In this document: piece after piece, positions 34,513-43,087 of the stretch
Position numbering within the stretch: position 1 is the first letter of the stretch
Layout of the letters: each line of letters starts with the position of its first letter
Source: JAWLHA01 sp041690535
GTDB lineage: Bacteria > Pseudomonadota > Gammaproteobacteria > Thiohalomonadales > Thiohalomonadaceae
DNA: 64,000 bases
Direction of reading: 5' to 3'
NCBI GenBank assembly: GCA_041690535.1
Contig: JAWLHA010000016.1
Location: 8,012-72,011 of the forward strand
The notes under the pieces: model-generated
Told to the model about the DNA's origin: nothing
Database searches by the model: none
What the model saw: the letters and a program-made list of their open reading frames with translations, nothing else
Translations under genes and position numbers: made by a program

Positions 34513-36969
34513 ATGACCATCAAGACCAAACTGACCTTGAATGTGCTGATCGTCCTGGTCATTGCTGTGGCGGTGGCCGCCGCAAGCTTCGTGGCCATGG
34601 GCTTCGTGCGGAGCAAGCTGTTCGACCTCACCGAGAGGAGCACCCCCTTCCAAATGCGGACCCTGGAGCTCCAGCGGGCGCTCCAGGGCTCCATCGCCGA
34701 TCTGGTGAAGGTGGGGGCGGCCAAGAGCATGGAGGAGTACAGGCTCTACCGGGCGGAGGCGCAGCGATCGCTCGGCGAGGTGAAGGAGGCGCAAAATGCC
34801 CTGACGGCACTGTCCGGCTCAGGAGAGGGCGGGACCCACGGGGAGTTGCACCGTATCGCCCAGGAACTTCTCGACGCCACCGAACGGCGCCTCCGGGCCG
34901 AGGAGGAAGCCGCCGCGGCCTACACCACCATCACCACCCGCTCCAAGGCCGCCACCGAGCGCTTGGCGGAGCTGGACACGCGGGTCAAGCGCCTCCACCT
35001 CGACCGCTCCTCCGCATTTGTGACGGCGCTTGCCGAGACACAGGAGATCTCGGACCACCTGCGGGGGCTGGAGCTGCTGCGGACCATCTTCAAGGACCTG
35101 CAGATCGGGATCCAGGGGGTTGAGCACGCCGCGGAACGCCGCGCCCTGATCATCGCCCGCGGCAAGGTCAACACCGCCATCGGCAGGGCCCTGCAAAGCG
35201 ACCATCTCCAGCGCCAGTCGGGCCATTTGCGTCAGGAGATCGAATGGATCCGGACCGCCCTTGGCGAGTTCGTGGCGAGCAAGGGGGCGGCGCTCGGCGG
35301 CACCGGCGGCAAAGGCGCCGAGATGAAACTCGACCCCGCGATCGGCGAGCGGCTCTCCGCCCTGCTGCTCGCCATCGAGGAGGAGGTGGTGGCCTCCGGC
35401 AATCGCCTCGCCACCGAATCGGCCAAACAGGAAGAGGCTTTCGCTCAGGCCAACACCGCCACCGAGGTCCTGGCGCTCGACTCGACACTCGTCTCCCACG
35501 GTCTCTCCGTCGAGGGGCTCTCCACCCGGCTGTTCACCGTGGAGGCGGCGGAGGCGGTGGCCACCATCGAGGGGGAGCTGCAGGGGATCTACGAGAGCAT
35601 CAAGGGGGCGAGCGCTGCCCTCGGACAGGCGCTCACGCTGCTCAAGGCGCGCGACGAGCTGGCCATCGTCGAGGAGGTGGACGGTTCGTTGGCCGCCATC
35701 GGCGAGCTGCTGTTCGCCAAGGGTGGGGTCATCGTCACCATGGGCCACCGAATCGCCATGGAGCAGCAGGCCAAATCGGCCTCGGAGCGACTGCGCGCCA
35801 TCGTGCTGCGCCAGGCGGAGAAAGGCCGCGAGACCGTGACTGCCGCCTACAGCGAACAGGAGACCGCCATTGCGGCCGTCAATGGAATGGTCCGGTTCAG
35901 CACCGTGCTCATCGCAGCCATCGGCATCGGCGCGGTGGTGATCGGCATGGGCTTCGGCGCCTGGGTCTATCGTTCCATCTCGAAGCCGCTCGAAGAGCTC
36001 ATGTGGGGGGCCGATCAGATCGCCCAGGGCAACCTCACCTGCAAGAAGGAGCAGGGACACTACAGCCAGGACGAGATCGGCGCCGTCCAGAAGTCCATGT
36101 GCAAGATGATCGACAACCTCGGCGACATCGTCGGGCGAATGAAGGCGACCACCGGCACCCTCGCCGCCAGCTCCCGGGACCTCTCCTCCATGGCGACGCT
36201 GGTGGAAAACGGTTCCAACGAGCAGACGGCCCAGATCGAGCAGTCCGCCACCGCCATGACCGAGATGTCCCAGGTCACCCTGGAGGTGGCCCGCAACACC
36301 TCGGAGACCTCCGAGGCCGCGCAGAGCATGAAGACACTCGCCCTCCATGGCAAGGAGACCATGCGCACCACCATGCAGGAGCTGGAAGGGTTTGCGGAGA
36401 CCGTGCGTCAGGCCGCCGAGAAAGTGGAATCCCTCGGCCGGAAATCCGAGGAGATCAACGATGTGGTCACCATGATCATGGACATCGCCCACCAGACCAA
36501 CCTGCTGGCCCTCAACGCCGCCATCGAGGCGGCCCGGGCGGGTGAGCAGGGGCGGGGCTTCGCGGTGGTGGCCGACAATGTGAAACAGCTGGCCGAGCGC
36601 ACCGCCACGGCCACCGAGGAGATCGCCGGCACGGTGCAGGCCATGCAGGGGGAGGTCTCCACCTCGGTGGACTACATGAAGGAGGAGCGCGCGTCGGTCG
36701 AGCGGGTCCTGGAGCAGGTCAACAGTACCCTGGGCGCCATCGACGAGATCGTGGCCTACGTGGAGAAGGTCGCCGACATGGTGCAACGCATTGCCGTGGC
36801 CACCGAGGAACAGTCCTCCACCGCGGAGCACGTCTCCCAGACCACGGAAGTGGTGGCCGAGGTGACCCGGGAGCTCAACCACTCCGTGGCCGAGATCAAG
36901 CGCATCTCCAGCAGCCTCGCAGCCTCGGCGGCCGATCTCGACAGCACCGCCGCCTGGTTCAAGGTCTGA
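34513..36969 (+). CDS. Methyl-accepting chemotaxis protein
   Basis: An 818-residue transmembrane chemoreceptor. Membrane segments lie at about 7-29 and 459-487. The intervening region of about 430 residues is unusually long and looks helical (alternating charged heptads), unlike a compact 4HB sensor. HAMP is about 488-540. The cytoplasmic hairpin tip reads DIAHQTNLLALNAAIEAARA, starting at residue 657, the conserved CheA/CheW contact site. It ends WFKV with no pentapeptide tether for CheR. GGAG is six bases before the ATG. Placed directly after a PstS-like binding protein, suggesting that the long periplasmic domain receives a liganded partner. Confidence 0.9.
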   Translation: MTIKTKLTLNVLIVLVIAVAVAAASFVAMGFVRSKLFDLTERSTPFQMRTLELQRALQGSIADLVKVGAAKSMEEYRLYRAEAQRSLGEVKEAQNALTALSGSGEGGTHGELHRIAQELLDATERRLRAEEEAAAAYTTITTRSKAATERLAELDTRVKRLHLDRSSAFVTALAETQEISDHLRGLELLRTIFKDLQIGIQGVEHAAERRALIIARGKVNTAIGRALQSDHLQRQSGHLRQEIEWIRTALGEFVASKGAALGGTGGKGAEMKLDPAIGERLSALLLAIEEEVVASGNRLATESAKQEEAFAQANTATEVLALDSTLVSHGLSVEGLSTRLFTVEAAEAVATIEGELQGIYESIKGASAALGQALTLLKARDELAIVEEVDGSLAAIGELLFAKGGVIVTMGHRIAMEQQAKSASERLRAIVLRQAEKGRETVTAAYSEQETAIAAVNGMVRFSTVLIAAIGIGAVVIGMGFGAWVYRSISKPLEELMWGADQIAQGNLTCKKEQGHYSQDEIGAVQKSMCKMIDNLGDIVGRMKATTGTLAASSRDLSSMATLVENGSNEQTAQIEQSATAMTEMSQVTLEVARNTSETSEAAQSMKTLALHGKETMRTTMQELEGFAETVRQAAEKVESLGRKSEEINDVVTMIMDIAHQTNLLALNAAIEAARAGEQGRGFAVVADNVKQLAERTATATEEIAGTVQAMQGEVSTSVDYMKEERASVERVLEQVNSTLGAIDEIVAYVEKVADMVQRIAVATEEQSSTAEHVSQTTEVVAEVTRELNHSVAEIKRISSSLAASAADLDSTAAWFKV

Positions 36970-37158
36970 GCCGTGGCGCGGGCGCTCCCAGACCTATCGC
37001 ACCGATACCACAGAGGGGGGATGGGTGTTGCTGACCGCATCCATGCGATGACCGCCTCCCGATAATCCAAGGGGGAAACGGGACTGTAACACGTCTCCTC
37101 GCCTGAGGGAGCACACCCCATCACAGCGAGCGGATCGGCGACCGCGGAGAAATCCGGG
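36970..37158. other. Gene-free stretch after the chemoreceptor
   Basis: AGGTCTG at the end of the chemoreceptor gene pairs with CAGACCT about 25 bases on, a weak terminator candidate. Nothing else is recognisable. Confidence 0.4.
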
Positions 37159-37380
37159 CTAGAGCACCGAACAGATAAATCCGACGCGCCCAACAGGTAG
37201 GGTGGATAAGCGCAGCGCATCCACCGTGCGGCGTCGAATGGGTGGATGCGCCGTGCCTATCCCCTACAATTGGTGGATGCGCTGCGCTTATCCACCCTAC
37301 CTCGGTTCGCTGCCCCCGCCACCTGCGGCGCAACTTGGCTGCGATTGCCGATCTTTCGGTTTACCTGGTCGGTGCTCTAG
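37159..37380 (-). repeat. Family P palindromic repeat, copy P2, expanded and reversed
   Basis: 222 bases bounded by CTAGAGCACCGAACAG and CGGTGCTCTAG. The outer arms are swapped relative to P1 and P4, so the element lies in the opposite orientation. The inner region has about 32 extra bases: an additional, partly degraded GGTGGATGCGCCGTGCCTAT arm and CCCTACAATT. This looks like a partial duplication of the inner arm. Confidence 0.85.
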
Positions 37381-37659
37381 CCACGAGCAGTGGTCTCTGC
37401 CTTGACAAGTCCCTTCTTTCGACTAGCTTTTATTAGACCCCCTTACTCTTTTCATGGCCACCACGGCGATTGTCGCCCGCTTACGGGTGGGCTCGACACC
37501 GGACACCAAGAGTCTCACGACAGTCACACTCGCAGCATTGCGGCGGACCGTTTCATGAGGTATCGCCTGTTCCGGTGTTCATGTCCGAACGGAGCAACCG
37601 CCAGTGATCACACAGGGAGTCGGATTGATAGTTGACATAATAACAACAAAGGGGGAACG
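37381..37659 (+). promoter_or_regulatory. Long upstream region of the Crp/Fnr gene with possible promoter
   Basis: Locally AT-richer than its surroundings. TTGACA at 37402-37407 is followed after 16 bases by TAGCTT, a weak sigma-70-like pair. Near the gene, TTGAT at 37622-37627 is a half-site of an FNR-type box, but I see no matching ATCAA half. Any autoregulation is speculative. Confidence 0.25.
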
Positions 37660-38445
37660 ATGACGCAAACGACATCTCGGGATGAAAGCGACCCTGTCCT
37701 GAAACAGTACGAGATTTTCGCCGATCTGGACGATCAGCAGCTGAGCAGGCTTCAGGCGAGCACATCCATACGCTGCCTTGACAAATGCGAGCGACTTTTC
37801 GAGCAAGGTCAACCGGCCAAGTTCTTCTACCTTTTGCGCCACGGCCAAATCAAGCTTTATCGAATCTCCAGAGAGGGAGAGGAGAAGGTCATGGAGCTGG
37901 TGCATCCGGGTCAGACGTTCGCTGAGAATCTGATGTTCGATGAGAATACGCCCGTCTACCCGACCCACGCTGATGCCGTCGACCCCAGCGAACTCATCTG
38001 CATCGAGCAGCGCGCCTTCATGTCGATCCTGGCAGAGTCGCTCAGCACCTGCTTTCGCCTCATGAATTCAATGAACCGGCGCCTCCAACGGCACATCGAA
38101 GAAATCGACCACCTTACCCTGCATGACGCCACGCATCGTCTGGTATTTTTCCTTCTCGACCAACTCCCGAAAGACATCAACCACTCTGCAACCATCTATC
38201 TGACCACCCCAAAGTACATCATCGCCTCCCGCCTCTCCATCATGCCGGAGACGTTGTCGCGCACACTGAAGAGACTGGAGCGGCAGGGATTGATCGCGGT
38301 CTGCGGCCAGAATGTGGTCCTGCTCGATATCCCTGCATTGCGGGCGAGACTCGGTGGCGAACCTGGCGAAAATGCCTCCGCCCCGGCATGGCCGGACCTC
38401 GCCCAGCAGGTGTCGACGCTTCACCTGCACGAGTGCATCCGATGA
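37660..38445 (+). CDS. Crp/Fnr family transcriptional regulator
   Basis: A 261-residue regulator. The N-terminal cyclic-nucleotide-binding-like barrel spans about 15-130 (FADLDDQQLSRLQAS, FYLLRHGQIKLYRISREGEE, FAENLMF). A long dimer helix is followed by a winged helix-turn-helix (about 170-235). The recognition helix, LSIMPETLSRTLKRLERQGL, has the E-x-x-S-R arrangement used by FNR/DNR proteins to read TTGAT-like half-sites. The FNR iron-sulfur Cys pattern is not reproduced: CLDKC occurs but the spacing differs. Haem-type NO or CO sensing, as in DNR/CooA, is possible. Its targets cannot be identified here. Confidence 0.85.
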   Translation: MTQTTSRDESDPVLKQYEIFADLDDQQLSRLQASTSIRCLDKCERLFEQGQPAKFFYLLRHGQIKLYRISREGEEKVMELVHPGQTFAENLMFDENTPVYPTHADAVDPSELICIEQRAFMSILAESLSTCFRLMNSMNRRLQRHIEEIDHLTLHDATHRLVFFLLDQLPKDINHSATIYLTTPKYIIASRLSIMPETLSRTLKRLERQGLIAVCGQNVVLLDIPALRARLGGEPGENASAPAWPDLAQQVSTLHLHECIR

Positions 38446-38811
38446 TGCCCCGGCCTGGATGTGGTCACTCCGATGGTCGGGTGAGCGAGGGGGGCTATTC
38501 CCCCTGGTTAGGCGTCCGCGCTCGCCCGAACAGCCTATATTGAGCGCGACTTCAAGTGGATGTCCCCGCTGTTGACGAGGTGTTCTCGGCCAACGCAACG
38601 GTCCTGGGCAACCCATGTTCCCCCTCCCGCGCCGTGGGCGCAGCCGTTCCCACGGCCGTCGTCTCTGCGGAAGACTACCAGCTCACCGTCTGTTCGAAGA
38701 GATAGTCCGGTAACGGCTGCACCCCGAAGTCATCCTCGGCATAAGCCGCCGCCTCTTCGGCCCACCACGGCGGCACTCTCGCAGGCGGGCGCTCCCGGGG
38801 AGAAAGACCTG
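38446..38811. other. Gene-free stretch
   Basis: No convincing gene is visible. A short minus-strand frame near 38694-38780 has protein-like composition (AEDDFGVQPLPDYLF), but no start or family could be assigned; it might be a remnant. Confidence 0.4.
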
Positions 38812-38936
38812 CTGGCGCACCGAACAGAGAACGGATCGATCGCCAATCGCCGCCAAATTGCCCTGTGCGTGACGGGCGACAGCGGCCCCGGTGTTTGGTG
38901 GATAAGCGCAGCGCATCCACCAAACACTGCCGATTA
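38812..38936 (+). repeat. Family P palindromic repeat, copy P3, truncated
   Basis: Begins CTGGCGCACCGAACAG and follows the left half of P4 with many substitutions. The inner arm differs: GTGTTTGGTGGAT and ATCCACCAAACAC form a perfect 13-base stem (38891-38927) around an 11-base loop. The right half of the element is missing. Confidence 0.7.
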
Positions 38937-38946
38937 GGTGGATGCC

Positions 38947-38966
38947 GGTTCGAGTCCCGCCCCCGC
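38947..38966 (+). other. tRNA 3'-end-like string
   Basis: GGTTCGAGTCCCGCCCCCGC resembles a tRNA T-arm plus the start of an acceptor strand. No complete cloverleaf can be folded from upstream DNA, so at most it is a tRNA fragment or attachment-site remnant. It abuts the end of the barrel gene. Confidence 0.3.
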
Positions 38967-38968
38967 TA

Positions 38969-40093
38969 TCAGAACGCCACCCGGACAGTGAAGTCGAGGG
39001 CCAACGTGTGGTTCTCGGATGAGTAGCCGTCTCCCATCAACCGAAATACCCCCACCGGCCCTTCGATCTCGAATCCAAACGCCTCCAGCCGTGACCAGTA
39101 GAATGCAGAAAGGGTGGTCGTCCCAAACTTGCGAGTGAGACCAAGTTCCGAAAATTCGAAGTCGAAGATACGCCGGTAGCCAAGGGCAACCTCGGTCTTC
39201 GAGACCAGGGGCACAAAGGTCCGCACGTGGACGCGCGGCGAGAGTCTCTGCACGTGATCGCGATAGCCCTCGACCCCGCTCACTGCCGGGGCGATCCGCC
39301 ATCGCCCCTGCTCGTCGTAAGTGTCCTGCGAGGAGCGGGCTACGGCGGTGGTAAACGGCGCCTCATCCCAGTGGAGCCGAGCCAGGAGATCACGCACGTC
39401 CAGGGTATAACGCAGCTTCGCTACCGTCCCGGAAAGTGAAACGTCCACGGCATAGCCCTGCCCCATGGGCGCGTTGACCCGCCGATCGAACAGGTGGTCT
39501 TCCGTGTAGAAGTAGTCGACCTCGGCAGTGTAAGCAACACCGGTTCCGTCGTCGCTGGCGCGGGCGGTTCCTCGCAGCTCACCGTCGAGCAGCGCGCGTG
39601 TGGTGAAGAACGACAGCCCCAGGCACCCCTTCGATCCGCCACCGAAAACGTCCTGCCCGCATCGCCGAAGGCGCAGTCCCTTGGCCTCGAAGCTATGGGC
39701 GCGCAGTTCGAGGTCATAGTCCCGCTGCCCATCCATCGGCAGCTTGTTCTCGCTCCTGTAGTACACCGAGGCTGTGTCGGTGCTGAAGCGGATGTCATAG
39801 TCGCGCCGATAGAGGTATCCGAGCGAAAAGCCGCCGCCGGTGATCCCAATCTCAGCCCAGTTTGCCGTCCATTGACGGTGGCCGCCGCGGAACGCCCCCG
39901 ACCACTGATCGAAGGCACCCTTGATGGTGACCGGCTCGGTATAGGTGAAACTGGAGAGGTCCATATAGACGCCTGCGGCAGAGGCCGGAAGCGCGAGCCA
40001 GAGGAGCGGGAAAAAGAGAAGGGGCGGCAAAAGCCGCCCCTTCGTTCTTCCAGGCCGAGCTCTAGTTGAGAGACTCAAAGGTGCCATCCGCAT
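38969..40093 (-). CDS. Probable outer-membrane beta-barrel protein of unknown function
   Basis: A 374-residue protein. The signal peptide RLLPPLLFFPLLWLALPASA ends at about residue 39. The mature part is made of alternating amphipathic strands rich in Tyr, Arg and Gly (WAEIGITGGGFSLGYLYRRD, SKTEVALGYRRIFDFEF) and ends in VRVAF with a terminal Phe, all typical of outer-membrane barrels. I recognise no named family. The start at 40093 (ATG) overlaps the end of the upstream lipoprotein gene by 32 bases. The only Met after the signal region would leave no export signal. The strong terminator hairpin of the upstream gene lies inside the signal-peptide codons. Confidence 0.7.
   Translation of the reverse strand: MRMAPLSLSTRARPGRTKGRLLPPLLFFPLLWLALPASAAGVYMDLSSFTYTEPVTIKGAFDQWSGAFRGGHRQWTANWAEIGITGGGFSLGYLYRRDYDIRFSTDTASVYYRSENKLPMDGQRDYDLELRAHSFEAKGLRLRRCGQDVFGGGSKGCLGLSFFTTRALLDGELRGTARASDDGTGVAYTAEVDYFYTEDHLFDRRVNAPMGQGYAVDVSLSGTVAKLRYTLDVRDLLARLHWDEAPFTTAVARSSQDTYDEQGRWRIAPAVSGVEGYRDHVQRLSPRVHVRTFVPLVSKTEVALGYRRIFDFEFSELGLTRKFGTTTLSAFYWSRLEAFGFEIEGPVGVFRLMGDGYSSENHTLALDFTVRVAF
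40011..40040 (-). terminator. Rho-independent terminator after the large lipoprotein gene
   Basis: On the minus strand, GGGGCGGC-TTTT-GCCGCCCC is followed by TTCTCTTTTT. It is a perfect eight-base stem with a T tail, 22 bases after the lipoprotein stop. It overlaps the signal-peptide codons of the downstream barrel gene. Confidence 0.8.
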
Positions 40094-42497
40094 AGCGGAT
40101 CAAGGGCAGGCCGTTTTCGGCTTGGGAGATGCTGCCCGCGACCTCATCATCGACGGCGATGGTGCCACTGACAGAGCCATCTGAACTGGTGGTCAGGCTG
40201 ACCACCATCGAGACTCCGTTGCTGTTGCTGATGGTGAGCCCACCCACGCCGTCCGCGCTGAAGCTGGTCTGCATGCTGAGGGTCGTATCGCCTCCCCGCA
40301 GCACCATGGTGGCATTGCCGGAGTCGTAGGTGGCGCGGTTCACCGTGATCCCGACGCTGGCAAATCCGGCCGCCTTCAGGTCGGCAACCGAGCCGAGCGT
40401 CAGAGCGCCCTTGGCGAAGTAAGTGGCGCTTTCGAACTCCCCGAAGGCGATGTATCCGTCCAGGTAGGTGACCGGGTCCTGGGTGTAGTGTTCGCGGTAG
40501 AAGTTGTACCCGGAGCCCAGCACCTCCTGCGCGCCCTGGGTGTTCTGGAGCAGATAGGCGTTGACCCCCAACACGTCACCCTCCACACAGGGGTTCAGCG
40601 AATTCCCCAGCCCATCGTCCCCCCAGAAGCAGGTGTCCACACCCCAGAAATCCGCGCCCCAGAGGTGCGCGATCCCGTACTCCTGCGCCTTCGCTTGGGC
40701 GCCCAGCAGGTCCTCCCTCTCCCAGACGGCCACCGATGCCTCGGGCTGGTGCCGGAGGAAGGCGATTGCGTCGAAGGTGCTGCCATTGTCAACGGTCAGC
40801 GCCGCTGAGCCCTCGAAATAGCGCCCGTCCGCAGCCTCAAAACGACCCTTCGCGGAGATCCGGCGGATGGAGAGCGGGATGTCTCCGCGTACGGCCGAAG
40901 CCTCCAAGCCCACGAAGGTCAAGCCTGACTCTCCGATGAAACTGTAATCGCCCGACTGCACGGTCATACCACCGACCAGGGCCGCCTCCACCAGTTGCAC
41001 GCTGCCGTTCGGGGTGCTCAGGCCGGTGGCGGGGTCGTAGGCGATCACCTCGTCGAACGTGAAATCGGCCTGCATGTTGTCGAGCGTCATCGCATGCCCG
41101 GTGCCGTCGGACACCGAAGCGGTCATGATGAAGCTCTTCGTGGTGCCCGCAGCGATGGTGAACCCCTCAGCCATCTCCTGCAGCGAGAAGGTCGCCGTCT
41201 GCCGGGCGGCGACGCTCACCCCGCTGATGGTGCTCTGGATATCGAAGTACGCGTGACCACTGGCATCCTCATCAATGGTCACCGTCGCCTCACCGACGAT
41301 CTCACCGGCTTCGGTCATGACGTCCACTGGCCAGCTGCCCGGCTGGAGCGTGCCGGCCGCCCACTTGCTCGCCGCGTCATTCATCGCGCTGGCTACCACC
41401 GCGCCAAAAACCTGTCCGAGCGACATGGCGGCACTGTCGAAGATCTGCCCGGCAAGCTCGATGTCTCCGGCGAACAGCTGCGCAGGACTTTCCATCCCTG
41501 CGGCAATCGTGACGATGGTGCGCGCGTCGGCGACCAATGCCTTGGCCTGCTCCACCGCACTGGATCCGGCGCTTTCGGAGGGCTCCGGGTCGTAGCTGCC
41601 ATCCGGCTCAACCTCCGCCTCCGCAGCGGCCACCACCGAGGCGGCAAGCGTCGTATCGATGGCGGGATCCGTCGCGACGATCTCGGCGGTGACCGCATCG
41701 AGAAGCGCCGAGGGCGCGGCAATCTCATGGGCTTCGAGGAGGCCGTCTTCGAAGGAGGCGGCCAAGGCGCTCAGGTTCTCCACCAACCCTTCCGTTCCGG
41801 CGGCGAAGACAAGACGGCCCACACCGGCGTTGAAGAGGGCATAGGTCACGCCTTGTGGAGTGACGGCCGAAGCGCTGTCCGTCAGGTTGACAGGCTCGGT
41901 GGTCTGAATGTCCACGCCCACGATCTGACTGACTTCCGAAATCGCCGCAGTCGCCGCCGCGGCATCAATGGTGCCTTCAGCCGCCATCGCCTTGAGGCGT
42001 GCCGCAGCCATGTGCGTGAACGGGGTGACCTGGGCTTTCACGGTTTGCCCTGACTCTGCCACCGGGATCACCGACTCGAGCACGAACGCTGCGGGGAGAT
42101 CGACCCACTCGCCAAAGCTGGCGGCGCCGCAAGCGGGATGAATGTCACACACCATTCGGGTGCTGCCGTCGCCCTTGGCGGCCAGGCGAAGCAGGATCGG
42201 GCCGCCCGTGTAGTCCGAACCGAGCGACAGCTCATAGCGACCGTCCTGCCCGGTCTGCGCCTGGCCTACGGTTCTCAGCTCCTTGCCGCGGCTGTCCAGT
42301 TCAAGCGCGGTGACGGTGCCGTTCGAAATGAGACCTTTCGCCACGACCCCTGAGAGTTTTGTGGTCTGGGGAACCTGGGCCGGGGCCTCGCTGCCGCCGC
42401 CTCCGCCGCCGCAACCCGCGGCAGCAAGCACCGCCGCAACAGCGGCAGCCAATAATGACTTGCGTCCCAATGAAGACGTGATGAATCCACCGGCCAT
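40062..42497 (-). CDS. Large polyglycine lipoprotein of unknown function
   Basis: An 811-residue predicted surface or outer-membrane lipoprotein. The signal SLLAAAVAAVLAAAGC carries the lipobox AAGC and is followed by six glycines, a common tether in exported lipoproteins. An early Ig-like or carboxypeptidase-regulatory-like stretch follows (KLSGVVAKGLISNGTVTALE). A helical, Ala-rich middle spans about 150-380, with beta-rich repeats from about 400 to the end. Two Cys pairs (VCDIHPAC; DTCFWGD with NPCVEG) could form disulfides. I recognise no enzymatic motif. GAGG precedes ATG 42497. Two inverted repeats lie upstream. The barrel gene follows, possibly as a functional partner at the outer membrane. 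Confidence 0.75.
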   Translation of the reverse strand: MAGGFITSSLGRKSLLAAAVAAVLAAAGCGGGGGGSEAPAQVPQTTKLSGVVAKGLISNGTVTALELDSRGKELRTVGQAQTGQDGRYELSLGSDYTGGPILLRLAAKGDGSTRMVCDIHPACGAASFGEWVDLPAAFVLESVIPVAESGQTVKAQVTPFTHMAAARLKAMAAEGTIDAAAATAAISEVSQIVGVDIQTTEPVNLTDSASAVTPQGVTYALFNAGVGRLVFAAGTEGLVENLSALAASFEDGLLEAHEIAAPSALLDAVTAEIVATDPAIDTTLAASVVAAAEAEVEPDGSYDPEPSESAGSSAVEQAKALVADARTIVTIAAGMESPAQLFAGDIELAGQIFDSAAMSLGQVFGAVVASAMNDAASKWAAGTLQPGSWPVDVMTEAGEIVGEATVTIDEDASGHAYFDIQSTISGVSVAARQTATFSLQEMAEGFTIAAGTTKSFIMTASVSDGTGHAMTLDNMQADFTFDEVIAYDPATGLSTPNGSVQLVEAALVGGMTVQSGDYSFIGESGLTFVGLEASAVRGDIPLSIRRISAKGRFEAADGRYFEGSAALTVDNGSTFDAIAFLRHQPEASVAVWEREDLLGAQAKAQEYGIAHLWGADFWGVDTCFWGDDGLGNSLNPCVEGDVLGVNAYLLQNTQGAQEVLGSGYNFYREHYTQDPVTYLDGYIAFGEFESATYFAKGALTLGSVADLKAAGFASVGITVNRATYDSGNATMVLRGGDTTLSMQTSFSADGVGGLTISNSNGVSMVVSLTTSSDGSVSGTIAVDDEVAGSISQAENGLPLIRYADGTFESLN

Positions 42498-42545
42498 TTG
42501 TTACCTCGTTAGTCAATTCTGTGAAACAGGTCACGGCAGAGGGTA

Positions 42546-42592
42546 CTAGGGGTTTGCCCTAGTGTCTGTCAGATATTGCCTACAACTGACAG
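42546..42592. promoter_or_regulatory. Two adjacent inverted repeats upstream of the lipoprotein gene
   Basis: ACTAGGG-gtttg-CCCTAGT (core 42546-42562) and CTGTCAG-N13-CTGACAG (42566-42592) lie about 50-95 bases before the ATG. Both are perfect and sized like dimeric-regulator operators. The regulator is not identifiable. Confidence 0.5.
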
Positions 42593-42672
42593 AATTTGTC
42601 ACACTTCGTCAGGAACCGGGGTCCGCCTAACAAAGAAGCAGAGGAAATGCAAGGAGGCATATGGCAGCGGCA

Positions 42673-42937
42673 GGGTAAACGCATACTTACCCAAAGAGCG
42701 ATGTAAGTCCTTGAAAGCAGCTCGTTGGCCGCATGGATGGGTGCAAGGACGCACTTACGCCGCGGGAGGGCCGGGATCCCCGAAGCGGCCGCGGCCGTCG
42801 AGCGTACAGGATGGAAGATGATTGCTCCTGCATAATCTTCACTCCCGACATCCATGTCGGTCATATTCACAGCGCACCTGCTTTCAAAGACTTGCATCGC
42901 TCACAGCACGGCGCGTAATGTGAGTATGCGTTCACCC
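42673..42937 (+). mobile_element. Family M copy D, full-length
   Basis: 265 bases, GGGTAAACGCATACTTACCC to GTGAGTATGCGTTCACCC, with the subterminal pair ATGTAAGTCCTTGAAAGCAG and CTGCTTTCAAAGACTTGCAT. TGGCAGCGG occurs immediately left (42662-42670) and three bases right (42941-42949), a likely 9-bp target duplication. The core differs at scattered positions from the copy at 46758. Confidence 0.85.
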
Positions 42938-43087
42938 CGGTGGCAGCGGAGCAAGGAAAACGCATGAGGCACCAAGTGCAAGGCGAACAGCGTGGCGGCT
43001 CTCCCTGGCCCATAACACCGATGGTCCTCCCCTGGCCATCACGCCGTGCTGCCCCCGAAGAGGGGGCGTGCGTCCGCACCGCACGCC

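Noticed and set aside
38675..38923. A minus-strand open frame with protein-like composition
   Set aside because: No start signal or recognised family, and its first third lies within the family P repeat; noted only as a possible remnant.
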